Position numbers and translations under genes: made by a program. A stretch of DNA of 64,000 nt from Erwinia aphidicola (lineage in GTDB: Bacteria > Pseudomonadota > Gammaproteobacteria > Enterobacterales > Enterobacteriaceae). Location of the stretch: assembly GCF_014773485.1 (NCBI RefSeq), contig NZ_JACXBP010000001.1, positions 310,001-374,000 on the forward strand. Reading direction: 5' to 3'. This document shows positions 44,722 to 54,260 of this stretch, one piece after another (positions within the stretch are counted from its first letter, which is position 1; each line of letters opens with the position of its first letter). The notes under the pieces were generated by a model, which was not told where the DNA came from, made no database searches, and saw only the letters and a program-made list of their open reading frames with translations.

Positions 44722-45378
44722 TCAGATGCGGTCGAAATCGATTACCCACACCCAGGGATTCACTTCCCAACTGGTGCCGCCGTACTGAATAGCCCACTGC
44801 TTGCGGTAGGCATCCTTCGCCGAAACGGCTTCGCTGTGCATGGTGAAAAAATTATTGAGGAAGTGCGAATCAACCTGCACCCCTTCGGCCATAACGTCGT
44901 CGTCGCTGATATCCTGGATTCTCTCCACGCGCACGCCGGTGACAAGCAGGTTAATACGGCTGGCCCAGCGCGGCATATGAATCCCTGCCTGCCAACCGAA
45001 CTGGTCGTCCTCTTCATCGGTACTGTAAATGCTGGAGTCAGCGCGGTACTGGCAGTAATCGATATTTTTGAACTGCAATGGGGAGTGCTGGTACTGAGCC
45101 ATTTCCTGCGGGGGCACGACCGGCCCACGCCAGGTTTCTCGCACCCACAGACGGTCGCCGGGTTGACCATACGGGCAGTGGTAGCTGAGATTTTCCATTC
45201 CCAGTACGCGGTTTCCCTGCAGGTTATTGCTTAATACATCAATGCCGTAGCAGCCTTCGTGGTTATCCTGAACCGACCCAAACAGCTGGGACTTCATGAT
45301 GCGCCTTGTCTGCCGTTGCTGACCGGAGAGCAGGGCGCGCACCCGTTGATCGCTAAATAAAATCGGGCGTTCTTTCAT
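44722..45378 (-). CDS. Phage-type protein with an ASCH/PUA-like fold
   Basis: A 218-residue protein starting MKERPILFSDQRVRALLSGQ, with AGAGGT before the ATG. The segments KERPILFSDQRVRALLSGQQ.QTRR, YGQPGDRLWVRETW and a late NPWVWVIDFDRI are shared with phage-encoded 'morphogenetic' proteins of ASCH-like fold found in enterobacterial prophages. No other phage genes are nearby, so it is probably a domesticated remnant. RNA or nucleotide binding is suggested by the fold; nothing more can be said. Confidence 0.7.
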   Translation of the reverse strand: MKERPILFSDQRVRALLSGQQRQTRRIMKSQLFGSVQDNHEGCYGIDVLSNNLQGNRVLGMENLSYHCPYGQPGDRLWVRETWRGPVVPPQEMAQYQHSPLQFKNIDYCQYRADSSIYSTDEEDDQFGWQAGIHMPRWASRINLLVTGVRVERIQDISDDDVMAEGVQVDSHFLNNFFTMHSEAVSAKDAYRKQWAIQYGGTSWEVNPWVWVIDFDRI

Positions 45379-45963
45379 GGCTTGACCTCTAATATGACTT
45401 TCTTGACCAGTGCCTGGCTCATAAGCAAAGTAAAAATACAATACAGACAATTCCTAACTTTAGCTTAAAAAAACAAACAGGTGGGTATTTTCACTAATCA
45501 TCAGCAAGTCTTATAAAAAAAATGGCGCGAAAAATTTGCACCGGGAAAGTGTGCCGCCTTCCGTCTTTGCGGTGTGGCTTAAACCTGGCTGTCGTGCGGT
45601 AACACAAATGACATTTTACCATAATACAATATGTTACTGCGACTAAAGCTTGTACGATCGCGGCCATTGATAATGGGTATCAGTTCACTTCGCTGGCGGG
45701 TCAAAAGCCGTTTAAACCGTGCCAGCGTATAATTTATTGCGCAGCGCATGACTTCGGATCATAACATTCATTTATCTTTTGATCGAAAATTAGTCACACG
45801 CTAACGCATTGGTAAAAAGCTGAAAATGCAAAAAATGTTGTGAGAAGGTTAAAACAATCGCTATAAGTTTGATGTGGATCTCATTTATGCTGATATGGCC
45901 GTCCCGTTACAGTGGGCAACCACCACTGACATCTCAAAAAGTCCAAAAAATAAGGAGAAGTCT
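45379..45963. other. 585-base gene-free stretch
   Basis: AT-rich sequence between divergent genes. It must hold their promoters. Several short A/T runs are present, but no tRNA, clear hairpin terminator, repeat or coding frame with a ribosome site was found. A small RNA cannot be excluded. Confidence 0.5.
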
Positions 45964-46668
45964 ATGAACCTGACCCATTGGCAATCCCGCTTTGACGCTT
46001 TTCTTTTCGAAACCTGGCAGCATGGCGATAAAGCCCATGATATCGCGCACCTTAAGCGCGTCTGGCAAAGCGCGCAGCGCATCATGCAGGGGACAGAGGC
46101 TGACGAACTGGTGGTGCTCACCGGTTGCTACTTCCACGACATCGTAAACCTGCCAAAAAACCATCCCGAGCGTCATCTGGCCTCGAAACAGGCCGCAGAT
46201 GAAACCCGGCGCATTTTGCGTGAGGTGTTTCCTGATTTTCCCGCAGACAAAATCGAGGCGGTGGCGCATGCGGTGCACGCCCACAGCTTCAGCGCTGGCG
46301 TGACGGCAGAAACGCTGGAGGCGAAAATTGTGCAGGATGCTGACCGCCTTGAATCGCTGGGGGCGATTGGCCTGGCGCGCGTGTTCTACGTTTCGGGCGC
46401 GCTGGGGCGTTCGCTATTTGACAGTAATGACCCGCTGGGGCGCGACCGTTCGCTGGATGATGCCGAATGGGCGCTGGACCATTTCCAGAAAAAATTGTTG
46501 AAGCTGCCTGAAACCATGCAGACCGCTGAAGGAAAAAGAGTGGCCGAATTTAACGCCAGTTTCCTGGTAACCTATATGGCGAAGCTATGCGCTGAATTAA
46601 AAGGGGATTTCTGTGCCCTCGATCAAAGCGTGCTGGAGGAGTTCAGCCCGCTAGCAGAGAAATATTAA
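45964..46668 (+). CDS. yedJ: HD-domain phosphohydrolase YedJ
   Basis: A 234-residue HD-superfamily metal-dependent phosphohydrolase. The first His lies in [10 protein letters not shown], the HD pair in [10 protein letters not shown], and the last Asp in [20 protein letters not shown]. The ATG at 45964 follows AAGGAGAAG and is preferred over an upstream frame extension. It matches E. coli YedJ, which also lies near dcm. Physiological substrate unknown. Confidence 0.9.
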   Translation: MNLTHWQSRFDAFLFETWQHGDKAHDIAHLKRVWQSAQRIMQGTEADELVVLTGCYFHDIVNLPKNHPERHLASKQAADETRRILREVFPDFPADKIEAVAHAVHAHSFSAGVTAETLEAKIVQDADRLESLGAIGLARVFYVSGALGRSLFDSNDPLGRDRSLDDAEWALDHFQKKLLKLPETMQTAEGKRVAEFNASFLVTYMAKLCAELKGDFCALDQSVLEEFSPLAEKY

Positions 46669-46740
46669 ATTTTTGTGACAGTATGGTTAAGTCGCACATT
46701 ACGGGTTAGCTTGTTGAGACAATTCTCAGGAGAATCAGGT

Positions 46741-46986
46741 ATGACCGACAAAGTCAGTTTAACTATCAAGATCGATCCTTCCCTTAAGGAAACGATCAAA
46801 GCCGTTGCTCTGGAAAACCAGCTTTCGTTGAGTGAAGTTGTGACGACTCACCTGGTGAAAAGCCTCTCTGCGCAGCCGGCGGCTGTTGACAGTCTCGATA
46901 CTGAAGAAGCCGTCACTGAACAGCTCAGCGCTGCAGAACTCAAGCAGATCCGCAGCCTGCTGAAGAAATCGAAAAAGAAAAAATAA
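46741..46986 (+). CDS. Small ribbon-helix-helix-type protein
   Basis: An 81-residue protein: VSLTIKIDPSLKETIKAVAL followed by ENQLSLSEVVTTHLVKSL has the beta-strand plus two-helix pattern of Arc/MetJ/RelB-type DNA-binding domains. An acidic linker and a strongly basic tail ending KKSKKKK follow. The ATG at 46741 has CAGGAG upstream. No toxin partner is next to it. It follows yedJ by 72 bases and could be a stand-alone regulator or nucleoid-type protein. Confidence 0.72.
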   Translation: MTDKVSLTIKIDPSLKETIKAVALENQLSLSEVVTTHLVKSLSAQPAAVDSLDTEEAVTEQLSAAELKQIRSLLKKSKKKK

Positions 46987-46997
46987 ACCGCTTCTCA

Positions 46998-47019
46998 GCG
47001 TCCCTTATTTCAGGGACGC
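46998..47019. terminator. Hairpin between convergent genes
   Basis: GCGTCCC-TTATTTCA-GGGACGC forms a 7-bp stem between the small RHH gene and the convergent chemoreceptor. It is followed by only a weak T-rich stretch. Confidence 0.55.
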
Positions 47020-47030
47020 CATTTAATCCT

Positions 47031-48626
47031 CTACAACACAAACTGACTGACGCTATGCGACAGCCGTTGCGCATGATCGACCAGCGCTTCTGAGGTGTCA
47101 GCACTGCGGCGCGTCAGCTGCTCGCTCTCTTTTACCTGCTGATTCAGGCGACCAATCTCCATGGCGATGCTGTTAACACGCTTACTCTGCGCGTCGGCGT
47201 TGTGCTGCAGCTCGCTCAGCAGCGTCACCACGCCGGAGACGGCAGAGGCGATCTCCTGATACAGGCCGTCCAGCGCCTGCACCTGGTTGAAGCCGCTGTC
47301 GATGTGCTGGTGGGTGCTACCGATCAGCCCGTCGATGGTGCGGGTGGAGGCGCTGCTTTTCTCCGACAGCAGGCCGATCTCCTTCGCCACGATAGAGAAG
47401 CTGCGGCCATACACGCCCGCATGAGCCGATTCGATGGCGGCATTGAGCGCCACCAGTTTGGTTTGCAGGGATATCCCCTCCAGCAGCGTCACGATCCCGG
47501 CAATCTCGCCGGAGGCATCGACGATCTGGCGCATCTGTGACTCGACGGCAATCACCACTTCGCCACAGCGCTGGGTCAGGCTGTCGGTAGCCTGGACCTG
47601 CTGCGTGGCGTGGCGGGTGAACGCTACGCTGTGGCCGACCTCTTCCGCCACGCGGTTGAGGCGCTGGCTGATATGATCAAACGCAGCCGTCTGCTGCTGA
47701 TTGTGGGCGCTAAACTCGTCGCTCTGCTGCGCCATGCGGTCAGCGCTGTCGCGCACCGCGCTGGAGATGGCATTGATCTCACCGACGATATGCTGCAAGC
47801 CGTGCTGCATCGCGCTGATGCTATCGGTCAGCTGGCATATCTCTGCCGACTGAAAAGCGCTGAGCTGCGGCTGTCGGGAGATGTCCCCGGTGGCGATCTG
47901 CGCCAGCCAGCTGGATACGCGGTCTAACGGTTGGATCACCCCGCGCAGCAGCAGGCCACCGCCAAGCAGCAGCAGCCCGCCCAGCAGTGCGGAGATTGCC
48001 AGCGACAGGTTGCGGCTATTGGTCAGGGAGGAGAGCGTGGACTGATTCAGTTCGCCGGACCGCTGGTTTTCCTGCGTCAGCACCTGATAGTAAGCGTCAT
48101 TGAACTGCTGCTGAAACGCCTGCATCGGTACCATAAAGAAGGTATCGATATCTCTGGCATTCAGTCCTTTCAACTGCTCCTGAAGCCCGTCGGCCAGCAA
48201 AGTGAAATTCTGCCGCAGCGGGCTCTCTTTGCTGGCGGGGTACTGCCCGAACAGCTTACGCGCCTCATCCAGCGAGGCCTGGGCGGTCTCTGCCAGGCTT
48301 TTCCAGCTGTCGACCGATCCGGTCTGGTTATCCTGCATCAGATAGATGCCGGCGCGGTGGCTGTTATCACTGGCGGTCAGCAGCTCCATGCGCGCTTTGT
48401 CCAGCAGTGCCTGGCGGCTGGAGAGGGCGTGGGTTGCCGCCACGTTATCACCAGTGCTGCTCACCAGCCGGGTCAGCAGCAGCACGCCAGCGCACTGCAG
48501 CAGCGAAAAAATGATTAAAAACAGGATAAAGCTGCCGCGCAGGCTTTTCAGCCAGCCGGGTAGCGCGGTAAAGGAAAAACGAGGGCGACGTAACAGGCGC
48601 AGCGGTAGAACGGTCAGCAGTGACAT
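47031..48626 (-). CDS. Methyl-accepting chemotaxis protein, transmembrane
   Basis: A 531-residue receptor. TM1 near residues 28-50 (GSFILFLIIFSLLQCAGVLL), a four-helix-bundle periplasmic sensor domain, TM2 (LSLAISALLGGLLLLGGGLL), HAMP (GVIQPLDRVSSWLAQIATGD) and the cytoplasmic signalling tip (ISLQTKLVALNAAIESAHAG). The tip differs from the consensus at some positions (TKLVALNAAIESAHAG), and the C-terminus ends in SVSQFVL without a NWETF tail. The ATG at 48626 is chosen as the start because it precedes TM1 closely. Ligand unknown. Confidence 0.9.
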   Translation of the reverse strand: MSLLTVLPLRLLRRPRFSFTALPGWLKSLRGSFILFLIIFSLLQCAGVLLLTRLVSSTGDNVAATHALSSRQALLDKARMELLTASDNSHRAGIYLMQDNQTGSVDSWKSLAETAQASLDEARKLFGQYPASKESPLRQNFTLLADGLQEQLKGLNARDIDTFFMVPMQAFQQQFNDAYYQVLTQENQRSGELNQSTLSSLTNSRNLSLAISALLGGLLLLGGGLLLRGVIQPLDRVSSWLAQIATGDISRQPQLSAFQSAEICQLTDSISAMQHGLQHIVGEINAISSAVRDSADRMAQQSDEFSAHNQQQTAAFDHISQRLNRVAEEVGHSVAFTRHATQQVQATDSLTQRCGEVVIAVESQMRQIVDASGEIAGIVTLLEGISLQTKLVALNAAIESAHAGVYGRSFSIVAKEIGLLSEKSSASTRTIDGLIGSTHQHIDSGFNQVQALDGLYQEIASAVSGVVTLLSELQHNADAQSKRVNSIAMEIGRLNQQVKESEQLTRRSADTSEALVDHAQRLSHSVSQFVL

Positions 48627-48872
48627 AGTGGGTCCCGTAAAATAAAACGGAGTATTCGCCGCTTTTATGTCACCCGTGTTACAGCGCACCCGCCGCGGCA
48701 GCAAACAGAAAGCTGTGCGTTACAAAGGCAAATTAGTACCGGTAAAAACTGCTGGCGCGATACTGCCCTGAGCGAGTTTTGTACATTCCCATGCAGTGTT
48801 AACGATTTGCGCCTGGCGCTGGGTCAATGAGGTGATAGACTGGCACCCGTTTATCCCTTTTATTGAGTGATT

Positions 48873-50285
48873 ATGAGCGATTTTGACCGCGTGGCAGCTG
48901 AACTGGCCGAACAGGCACGCGCACAGGCGCAGCAGAAAGAGGACCAGGACCGTCAGCTGCTGCTGCGCGTGCTGGAAATTTACGATCAGAAAACCGTTGC
49001 GGCAACGCTGCGTAAGGTCAGCCAGCAGGAGTGGACGCGCGAGTCGGTGAATCGCTGGGTGAAAGGCAACAGCCGTAAAATGCTAAGCGAAGCCGAAGTC
49101 AGCATGCTGCACGGCATGTTGCCCGCGCCACCCGCCCATCATCCTCACTATGCGTTTCGCTTTGTCGATCTGTTTGCCGGGATTGGCGGCATCCGCAGCG
49201 GCTTTGAAGCGATAGGCGGCCAGTGCGTGTTTACCAGCGAATGGAATAAGCACGCGGTGCGCACTTACAAAGCTAACTGGTACTGCGATGAACAGCAGCA
49301 TCGCTTTAATCAGGATATCCGCGATGTGACGCTGAGCGGCAAGCCGGAGATTAACGAACAGCAGGCCTATCAGCACATCAGCCAGCAGGTGCCGGACCAC
49401 GATGTGCTGCTGGCCGGTTTCCCCTGTCAGCCGTTTTCGCTGGCGGGCGTATCGAAGAAAAATGCGCTCGGGCGCGCGCACGGTTTTGAGTGCGAAGCCC
49501 AGGGCACGCTGTTTTTTGACGTGGCGCGGATTATCACCGCCAAAAAGCCGGCGATATTCGTGCTGGAAAACGTCAAAAACTTAAAAAGCCACGATAAGGG
49601 CAATACCTTCCGCATCATCATGCAGACCCTCGACGAGCTGGGCTATGACGTTGCCGATGCCGATACTTCCGGCCCGCAGGACCCGAAGATTGTTGATGGT
49701 CAGCACTTCCTGCCGCAGCACCGCGAGCGTATTGTGCTGGTCGGCCTGCGCCGTGACCTGAAGCTGCCGACCTTCAGCCTGAGTCACCTCTCTTCTCTCT
49801 ACCCGCCTAAACGCACGCCGCTAAAAGCGCTGCTCGACCCGGTGGTAGAGGCGAAATATATCCTGACCCCGACGCTGTGGAAATACCTGTATCAGTATGC
49901 GAAAAAGCACCAGGCACGCGGCAATGGCTTTGGCTATGGGCTGGTGGACCCGGAGCGCGAGCAGGGCGTGGTGCGCACGCTGTCGGCGCGCTACTACAAG
50001 GACGGCTCGGAGATCCTTATCGATCGCGGCTGGGATAAAGCGCTGGGTGAGCAGGATTTCGATAATGCCAGTAACCAGAACAACCGGCCGCGCCGTCTGA
50101 CGCCGCGCGAGTGTGCGCGCCTGATGGGCTTTGAGCTGCCGGGCAGCGCTGATTTTCGCATACCGGTTTCGGATACTCAGGCCTATCGCCAGTTTGGCAA
50201 CTCGGTGGTGGTACCGGCGTTTGCCGCCGTGGCACGGCTGCTGCTGCCGTGGATCGAGCAGGCGGTGCGTCAGCGCCAGATTTAG
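48873..50285 (+). CDS. dcm: DNA cytosine methyltransferase Dcm
   Basis: A 470-residue C5-cytosine methyltransferase expected to modify the inner C of CCWGG. Motif [17 protein letters not shown], catalytic motif [13 protein letters not shown] (Cys nucleophile), motif [12 protein letters not shown], motif [15 protein letters not shown] and motif [15 protein letters not shown] are all present. The N-terminal ~85-residue extension is typical of Dcm. The ATG at 48873 is preferred over an upstream GTG. It is followed 34 bases later by vsr, whereas in E. coli the two genes overlap. Confidence 0.95.
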   Translation: MSDFDRVAAELAEQARAQAQQKEDQDRQLLLRVLEIYDQKTVAATLRKVSQQEWTRESVNRWVKGNSRKMLSEAEVSMLHGMLPAPPAHHPHYAFRFVDLFAGIGGIRSGFEAIGGQCVFTSEWNKHAVRTYKANWYCDEQQHRFNQDIRDVTLSGKPEINEQQAYQHISQQVPDHDVLLAGFPCQPFSLAGVSKKNALGRAHGFECEAQGTLFFDVARIITAKKPAIFVLENVKNLKSHDKGNTFRIIMQTLDELGYDVADADTSGPQDPKIVDGQHFLPQHRERIVLVGLRRDLKLPTFSLSHLSSLYPPKRTPLKALLDPVVEAKYILTPTLWKYLYQYAKKHQARGNGFGYGLVDPEREQGVVRTLSARYYKDGSEILIDRGWDKALGEQDFDNASNQNNRPRRLTPRECARLMGFELPGSADFRIPVSDTQAYRQFGNSVVVPAFAAVARLLLPWIEQAVRQRQI

Positions 50286-50319
50286 CTAAACTTAAGGTCT
50301 TGATGAAAGGAATATCACC

Positions 50320-50787
50320 ATGGCCGACGTTCACACCTCCGAGGTGCGCAGTAAGAATATGCGCGCCATCCGCACCCGCGATACCGCGATTGAAAAGCGG
50401 CTGGCCGAGCTGTTGGTTGAGCTTGGCCTGAGCTACCGGGTACAGGATAAATCCCTGCCCGGGCGCCCCGACTTTGTGCTGCCCGATCATCACGCCATTA
50501 TTTTCGTTCACGGCTGTTTCTGGCACCGCCATCACTGCCACCTGTTTAAGCTGCCCGCCACGCGCACCGCGTTCTGGATGGGTAAAATCGACAGCAATGT
50601 GGCGCGCGATAAGCGCTACGTTGAGGAGCTGACGGCCAGCGGCTGGCGCGTTTTGCTGGTGTGGGAGTGCGCACTGCGCGGTAAAACGCGCCTGCAGGAG
50701 CAGGAGTTAAGCGCGCGTCTGGAAGAGTGGGTGTGCGCTGCCGAAAGAAACGCGGAAATTGACGAGAACGGTATTCGCCAGCTGTAG
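50320..50787 (+). CDS. vsr: Very-short-patch mismatch endonuclease Vsr
   Basis: This 155-residue enzyme nicks T:G mismatches created by deamination of Dcm-methylated cytosine. The N-terminus SKNMRAIRTRDTAIEKRLAE, the catalytic Asp in GRPDFVLPDHHAIIFVHGCF and the zinc/active-site HRHHCHLF segment match Vsr. The ATG has AAAGGA upstream. Its stop codon lies inside a dispersed GC-rich hairpin repeat. Confidence 0.95.
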   Translation: MADVHTSEVRSKNMRAIRTRDTAIEKRLAELLVELGLSYRVQDKSLPGRPDFVLPDHHAIIFVHGCFWHRHHCHLFKLPATRTAFWMGKIDSNVARDKRYVEELTASGWRVLLVWECALRGKTRLQEQELSARLEEWVCAAERNAEIDENGIRQL

Positions 50788-50813
50788 GGGCCGATCCTCT
50801 TTTCGATCGGCCC
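50784..50813. repeat. GC-rich hairpin repeat between vsr and yedA
   Basis: GTAGGGGCCGATC-CTCTTTTC-GATCGGCCC belongs to the same family as 8039-8180 and 53650-53719. It contains the vsr stop codon (TAG, 50785-50787) and separates two convergent genes. Confidence 0.78.
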
Positions 50814-50823
50814 GCACCCCCGA

Positions 50824-51738
50824 TTAAGGCTCGCAGGATTTTACGATCGGCTTTGCCGGGAACAGATATTTCCCCAACGTCACCAGAATCACCGCCAGCA
50901 CGATAATCGCCAGCGCCAGCCATTCGCGGGCTGACAGGCTCTCCCCTGCGAAGGCTATACCCAGCAGCACCGCCACCACCGGATTGACGTAGGCGTAGCT
51001 GGTGGCGATAGCCGGGGTGACGTTGCGGATCAGAAACATATAGGCGTTAATCGCAATCACCGATCCAAACAGGCTGAGATAGCCGAGCGAGAAGAAGCCC
51101 GCCAACGAGGGTTTCTGCACCAGGTGTTCGCCGCTCAGCGTGCTGGCAATCAGCAATACTGCGCCTGCTGCCAGCATCTCCACTGCGCCCGCCATCATGC
51201 CGTTGGGCAGCGTAATGCGCGAACCCCATACCGAACCAAAGGCCCAGCTCAGAGAGCCGCCGAGGATCATCAGCGCACCCCACGGGTTGCCCGCCAGATG
51301 GCCGCCGCTGTTCAGCAGGATAATCCCCACCAGCCCAACGGCGATGCCCAGCCACTCGATCCAGCGCGTAGGAATGCCAAACAGGCGGCTGAAACACATG
51401 GCAAACAGCGGCACGGTCGCTACCATTACCGCCGCCAGCCCGGACGGCACCTGCTGATGCTCCGCCACGGTGACAGCGCCGTTGCCGAGCGCCAGCAGCA
51501 TAATACCAACCAGCGCGGCATTACCGGCCGCGCGCAGCGACGGCAGCTTTTCACCTCTCAGCAGCAGAAAAGTCAGCAGCACCACGCCAGCCAGCAAAAA
51601 GCGCAGCCCGGCCAGCATCATTGGCGGCCAGCTCTCGACGCCAATGCGGATCACCAGATAGGTGGAGCCCCAGATAAAATAGAGGCAGAACAGCGCGGCC
51701 AGCAGCGGCAGCAGGGCGGGGGCACGGCGTAACGTCAT
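50824..51738 (-). CDS. yedA: EamA-family transporter YedA
   Basis: A 304-residue inner-membrane protein with ten predicted helices in two EamA repeats. The start FCLYFIWGSTYLVIRIGVES and late PVVAVLLGIAFAGESLSARE are typical. The position next to dcm-vsr matches E. coli yedA. Substrate unknown; amino acid or metabolite export is usual for the family. Confidence 0.92.
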   Translation of the reverse strand: MTLRRAPALLPLLAALFCLYFIWGSTYLVIRIGVESWPPMMLAGLRFLLAGVVLLTFLLLRGEKLPSLRAAGNAALVGIMLLALGNGAVTVAEHQQVPSGLAAVMVATVPLFAMCFSRLFGIPTRWIEWLGIAVGLVGIILLNSGGHLAGNPWGALMILGGSLSWAFGSVWGSRITLPNGMMAGAVEMLAAGAVLLIASTLSGEHLVQKPSLAGFFSLGYLSLFGSVIAINAYMFLIRNVTPAIATSYAYVNPVVAVLLGIAFAGESLSAREWLALAIIVLAVILVTLGKYLFPAKPIVKSCEP

Positions 51739-51899
51739 GTTAAAGTCGTCCTGGTTATATCAAGTTATTAAAATGTTATAAGTGGCTAATTCTGCCACTA
51801 ATTATCACGGTCGGAAGGATTTTTTTTACAAAATTTGCACTCTTTGCGCATAATTGTTTAGATCATCCTCCTCTTAAATACTGCAAAGCCAGGTGGGCC

Positions 51900-52175
51900 A
51901 TGGCCAGTGTCAAACTGACGGTAAGACGGTTGTATAAACTTAGCGGCGAACGCATGGTCAATACCCAGGCAACGGCGCGTATTTTTGTCGGCGATCGTCT
52001 GATCGCCACGGAAGAGATTAGCGGGATGACCGAAAGCCCGGTGAGTAAATATCTGCACCACGCTGAGCCGCAGGGCCAGCCGGTGCGCGTTGAGTGGGAC
52101 TGTGATGGCATTGCCGATATGGCGGTCGCCGAAATGGAGCTGTGCCCCTGTTGTCAACATGACGAACATGAATAA
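51900..52175 (+). CDS. Unknown 91-residue protein with a C-terminal CPCC motif
   Basis: A small soluble protein ([20 protein letters not shown] start). It ends [13 protein letters not shown], a Cys/His cluster that could bind a metal or take part in thiol chemistry. AGGTGG precedes the ATG. It lies just upstream of yedI with an 11-base gap, so the two are probably cotranscribed. Family not recognised. Confidence 0.7.
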   Translation: MASVKLTVRRLYKLSGERMVNTQATARIFVGDRLIATEEISGMTESPVSKYLHHAEPQGQPVRVEWDCDGIADMAVAEMELCPCCQHDEHE

Positions 52176-52186
52176 GGAATACGACT

Positions 52187-53098
52187 TTGGCAGGAACCAG
52201 CTTACTAACCTTACTGGATGATATTGCGACACTGCTTGATGATATAGCCGTGATGGGCAAAGTGGCAGCGAAAAAAACCGCCGGGGTGTTAGGCGACGAT
52301 CTCTCCCTTAACGCTCAGCAGGTCAGCGGGGTAAAAGCCAATCGTGAACTGCCGGTGGTGTGGAGCGTGGCAAAAGGCTCCTTCCTCAACAAGTTGATCC
52401 TGGTGCCGCTGGCGCTGCTGATCAGTGCGTTTGCGCCCTGGGCAATCACGCCGCTGCTGATGGTGGGCGGGGCTTACCTGAGCTATGAAGGCGTGGAGAA
52501 GGTGCTGCACAGCCTGCATAAAAACAAAAGTGAGGAGACGCCGGAAGCGCGCGAAAAGCGCCTGCTGAAGGCGGCGCAGCAGGATGCCGGTGAGTTTGAG
52601 AAGAAGAAAGTAAAAGGGGCGGTGCGCACCGACTTTATCCTGTCGGCCGAAATTGTGGCGATTACCCTCGGCATTGTCTCTGAATCCCCGCTGCTGAATC
52701 AGGTACTGATCCTCTCCGGGATTGCCATTCTGGTGACGATTGGCGTGTACGGCATTGTGGCGGGCATCGTCAAAATTGACGATCTAGGCTTCTGGCTGCA
52801 GAAGAAAACCTCGGCGCTGGCTAAAGGGCTGGGTAATGTGCTGGTGGCGGCCGCGCCATGGCTGATGAAGATCCTGACCCTGGTTGGCACCATTGCGATG
52901 TTCCTGGTGGGGGGCGGCATTATCGTGCACGGCATTCCGCAGCTGCATCATCTGGTGACGGAATACAGCAGCGAGATGAGCGGCCTGATGAGCAGCGTTG
53001 TCAGCAATCTGGCGAACCTGGTGGTCGGGTTCATCGTGGGGTCGATTGTGCTGTTGGTGGTCAATGGGGTTGCCAAAATGCGTCAAAAATCAGTATAA
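52187..53098 (+). CDS. yedI: DUF808 inner-membrane protein YedI
   Basis: A 303-residue membrane protein matching E. coli Yed[21 protein letters not shown] at the start, [20 protein letters not shown], and [20 protein letters not shown]. About six hydrophobic segments. The start codon is TTG (52187), supported by AAGGA eight bases upstream and by alignment with the family N-terminus. Function unknown. Confidence 0.93.
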   Translation: MAGTSLLTLLDDIATLLDDIAVMGKVAAKKTAGVLGDDLSLNAQQVSGVKANRELPVVWSVAKGSFLNKLILVPLALLISAFAPWAITPLLMVGGAYLSYEGVEKVLHSLHKNKSEETPEAREKRLLKAAQQDAGEFEKKKVKGAVRTDFILSAEIVAITLGIVSESPLLNQVLILSGIAILVTIGVYGIVAGIVKIDDLGFWLQKKTSALAKGLGNVLVAAAPWLMKILTLVGTIAMFLVGGGIIVHGIPQLHHLVTEYSSEMSGLMSSVVSNLANLVVGFIVGSIVLLVVNGVAKMRQKSV

Positions 53099-53131
53099 AG
53101 ACGCCTGAAGTTAGTGAGTAAAACGGGAGTA

Positions 53132-53266
53132 ATGATGAAAGACGATATTTTTGAGTTCGATATTGATGCGCAGTTAGAGCAGGCAGAAGCGAACGCCGAG
53201 AAAAAAGCCGCCGAAGTTCCGGCTGATTTAGGTGACGAAGCCGACTGCGAAGGCTGTAAAATCTAA
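53132..53266 (+). CDS. Small acidic protein with a CEGC motif
   Basis: A 44-residue ORF (MMKDDIFEFDIDAQLEQAEA start, end GDEADCEGCKI) with GGGAG before the ATG and a strong terminator 25 bases after its stop. The composition is very acidic and helical, ending in a Cys-x-x-Cys pair. The ribosome site, terminator and position after yedI support a real gene. Function unknown; with the CPCC protein two genes upstream it makes a locus with two small Cys-motif proteins around YedI. Confidence 0.65.
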   Translation: MMKDDIFEFDIDAQLEQAEANAEKKAAEVPADLGDEADCEGCKI

Positions 53267-53291
53267 GCGCAAACTGCGACGGATTTCACAT

Positions 53292-53324
53292 AAAAAGCGA
53301 GTAATAAGTTTACTCGCTTTTTTT
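53292..53324 (+). terminator. Terminator after the small CEGC gene
   Basis: AAAAAGCGAGTAA and TTTACTCGCTTTTTTT form a stem with a 5-base loop and a strong T-run. Confidence 0.9.
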
Positions 53325-53445
53325 ATGTCCAGCGTTTTTAACTGCTTATTTGTATTTAACAAATGTTTTACCTGCCGTTAACAGCGGTAATAAGGCTCAG
53401 ATGCTATAACTATTTGGTGATTTTAACCGGATAGGGAGGTGCTTT

Positions 53446-53625
53446 ATGAGCTTTATAATCAGTGATGAAGTGCAGCATAAGGACGGTGGGCCTGCGATGA
53501 TTGTCACAGGTGTTGCCAGTGGAATGGTGGAGTGCCGCTGGTATGACGGTTTTAGCGTGCGGCGTGAAGCGTTTAGTGAGCAAGAGCTTTGCGTTCTGGC
53601 TGATGCAACGCCTTTGGCGGGTTAG
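53446..53625 (+). CDS. yodC: YodC family protein (DUF2158)
   Basis: A 59-residue protein: MSFIISDEVQHKDGGPAMIV followed by TGVASGMVECRWYDGFSVRR, nearly the same as E. coli YodC. GGGAGGT precedes the ATG at the proper distance. It is an SH3-like small protein of unknown function. Confidence 0.9.
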   Translation: MSFIISDEVQHKDGGPAMIVTGVASGMVECRWYDGFSVRREAFSEQELCVLADATPLAG

Positions 53626-53649
53626 TTTTGTCGGTGCATGCCAGAGCCC

Positions 53650-53719
53650 GTAGGGGCCGACCCTTTTTTCCGGTCGGCCCTTGATGTCCGGCGGGCCGAT
53701 CTTCTTTTTCGATCGGCCC
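53650..53719. repeat. Two GC-rich hairpin repeats between convergent genes
   Basis: Two units of the dispersed family: GTAGGGGCCGACCC...GGTCGGCCC (53650-53680) and GGGCCGATC-TTCTTTTTC-GATCGGCCC (53693-53719). They separate yodC from the convergent gene at 53732. Confidence 0.78.
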
Positions 53720-53731
53720 ACAGCGTCTATT

Positions 53732-54055
53732 TTACAGCTCGTTCTTAATACAGAACTCTTCCCAGCTCATGCCCAGCGCTTCGGCGTGGCTATGCAGATA
53801 GGCCTCAATCGCATCGACCATCACCGCTTTATCCGGCTCTGCCAGCTGAATAGCAAACAGCACGCCGTCCAGTTTCTTCTCGCGCACATATGCCGCATAA
53901 GCCCGCTCTTTCTGCAACTCGCGCAGCTGCTCAACGCTCATGCCCATGGTGGACGCTTGCTCAGCGGTCAGATTTTCAATGCCGGCCTTCAAATCCGGGT
54001 GCGCCTCAAGAAACAGATCTTTGGCGATGGCGTAATACTCTTCAACGGTTTTCAT
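53732..54055 (-). CDS. Unknown 107-residue helical protein (DUF6388-like)
   Basis: A soluble, mostly helical protein (MKTVEEYYAIAKDLFLEAHP start; a central ENLTAEQASTMGMSVEQLRE; end SWEEFCIKNEL). It resembles small conserved gammaproteobacterial proteins of unknown function. No motif indicates an activity. It has its own upstream region and lies convergent to yodC. Confidence 0.72.
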   Translation of the reverse strand: MKTVEEYYAIAKDLFLEAHPDLKAGIENLTAEQASTMGMSVEQLRELQKERAYAAYVREKKLDGVLFAIQLAEPDKAVMVDAIEAYLHSHAEALGMSWEEFCIKNEL

Positions 54056-54260
54056 AACGGTCCTGCGGGGTGACGGTCTGGATAATGGCGGCTAGTGTAC
54101 ACAAGGTGCAGGGCAGGTGAAAGCCGGGCGAGATGCGGGCCGGCGGCTGCTGATCTCAGCGTTTATTCTATCATTTTAGCTGCAGGCTGCGCTTGGTGCT
54201 TGCGGCGGGGCAGGTAAAAATTATAACGTAGCGCGTAATTGATTAGCTCAGGATGAAAAA

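Noticed and set aside
44722..45378. Part of a prophage
   Set aside because: Only this one phage-type gene is present; flanking genes are chromosomal backbone, so no prophage is annotated.
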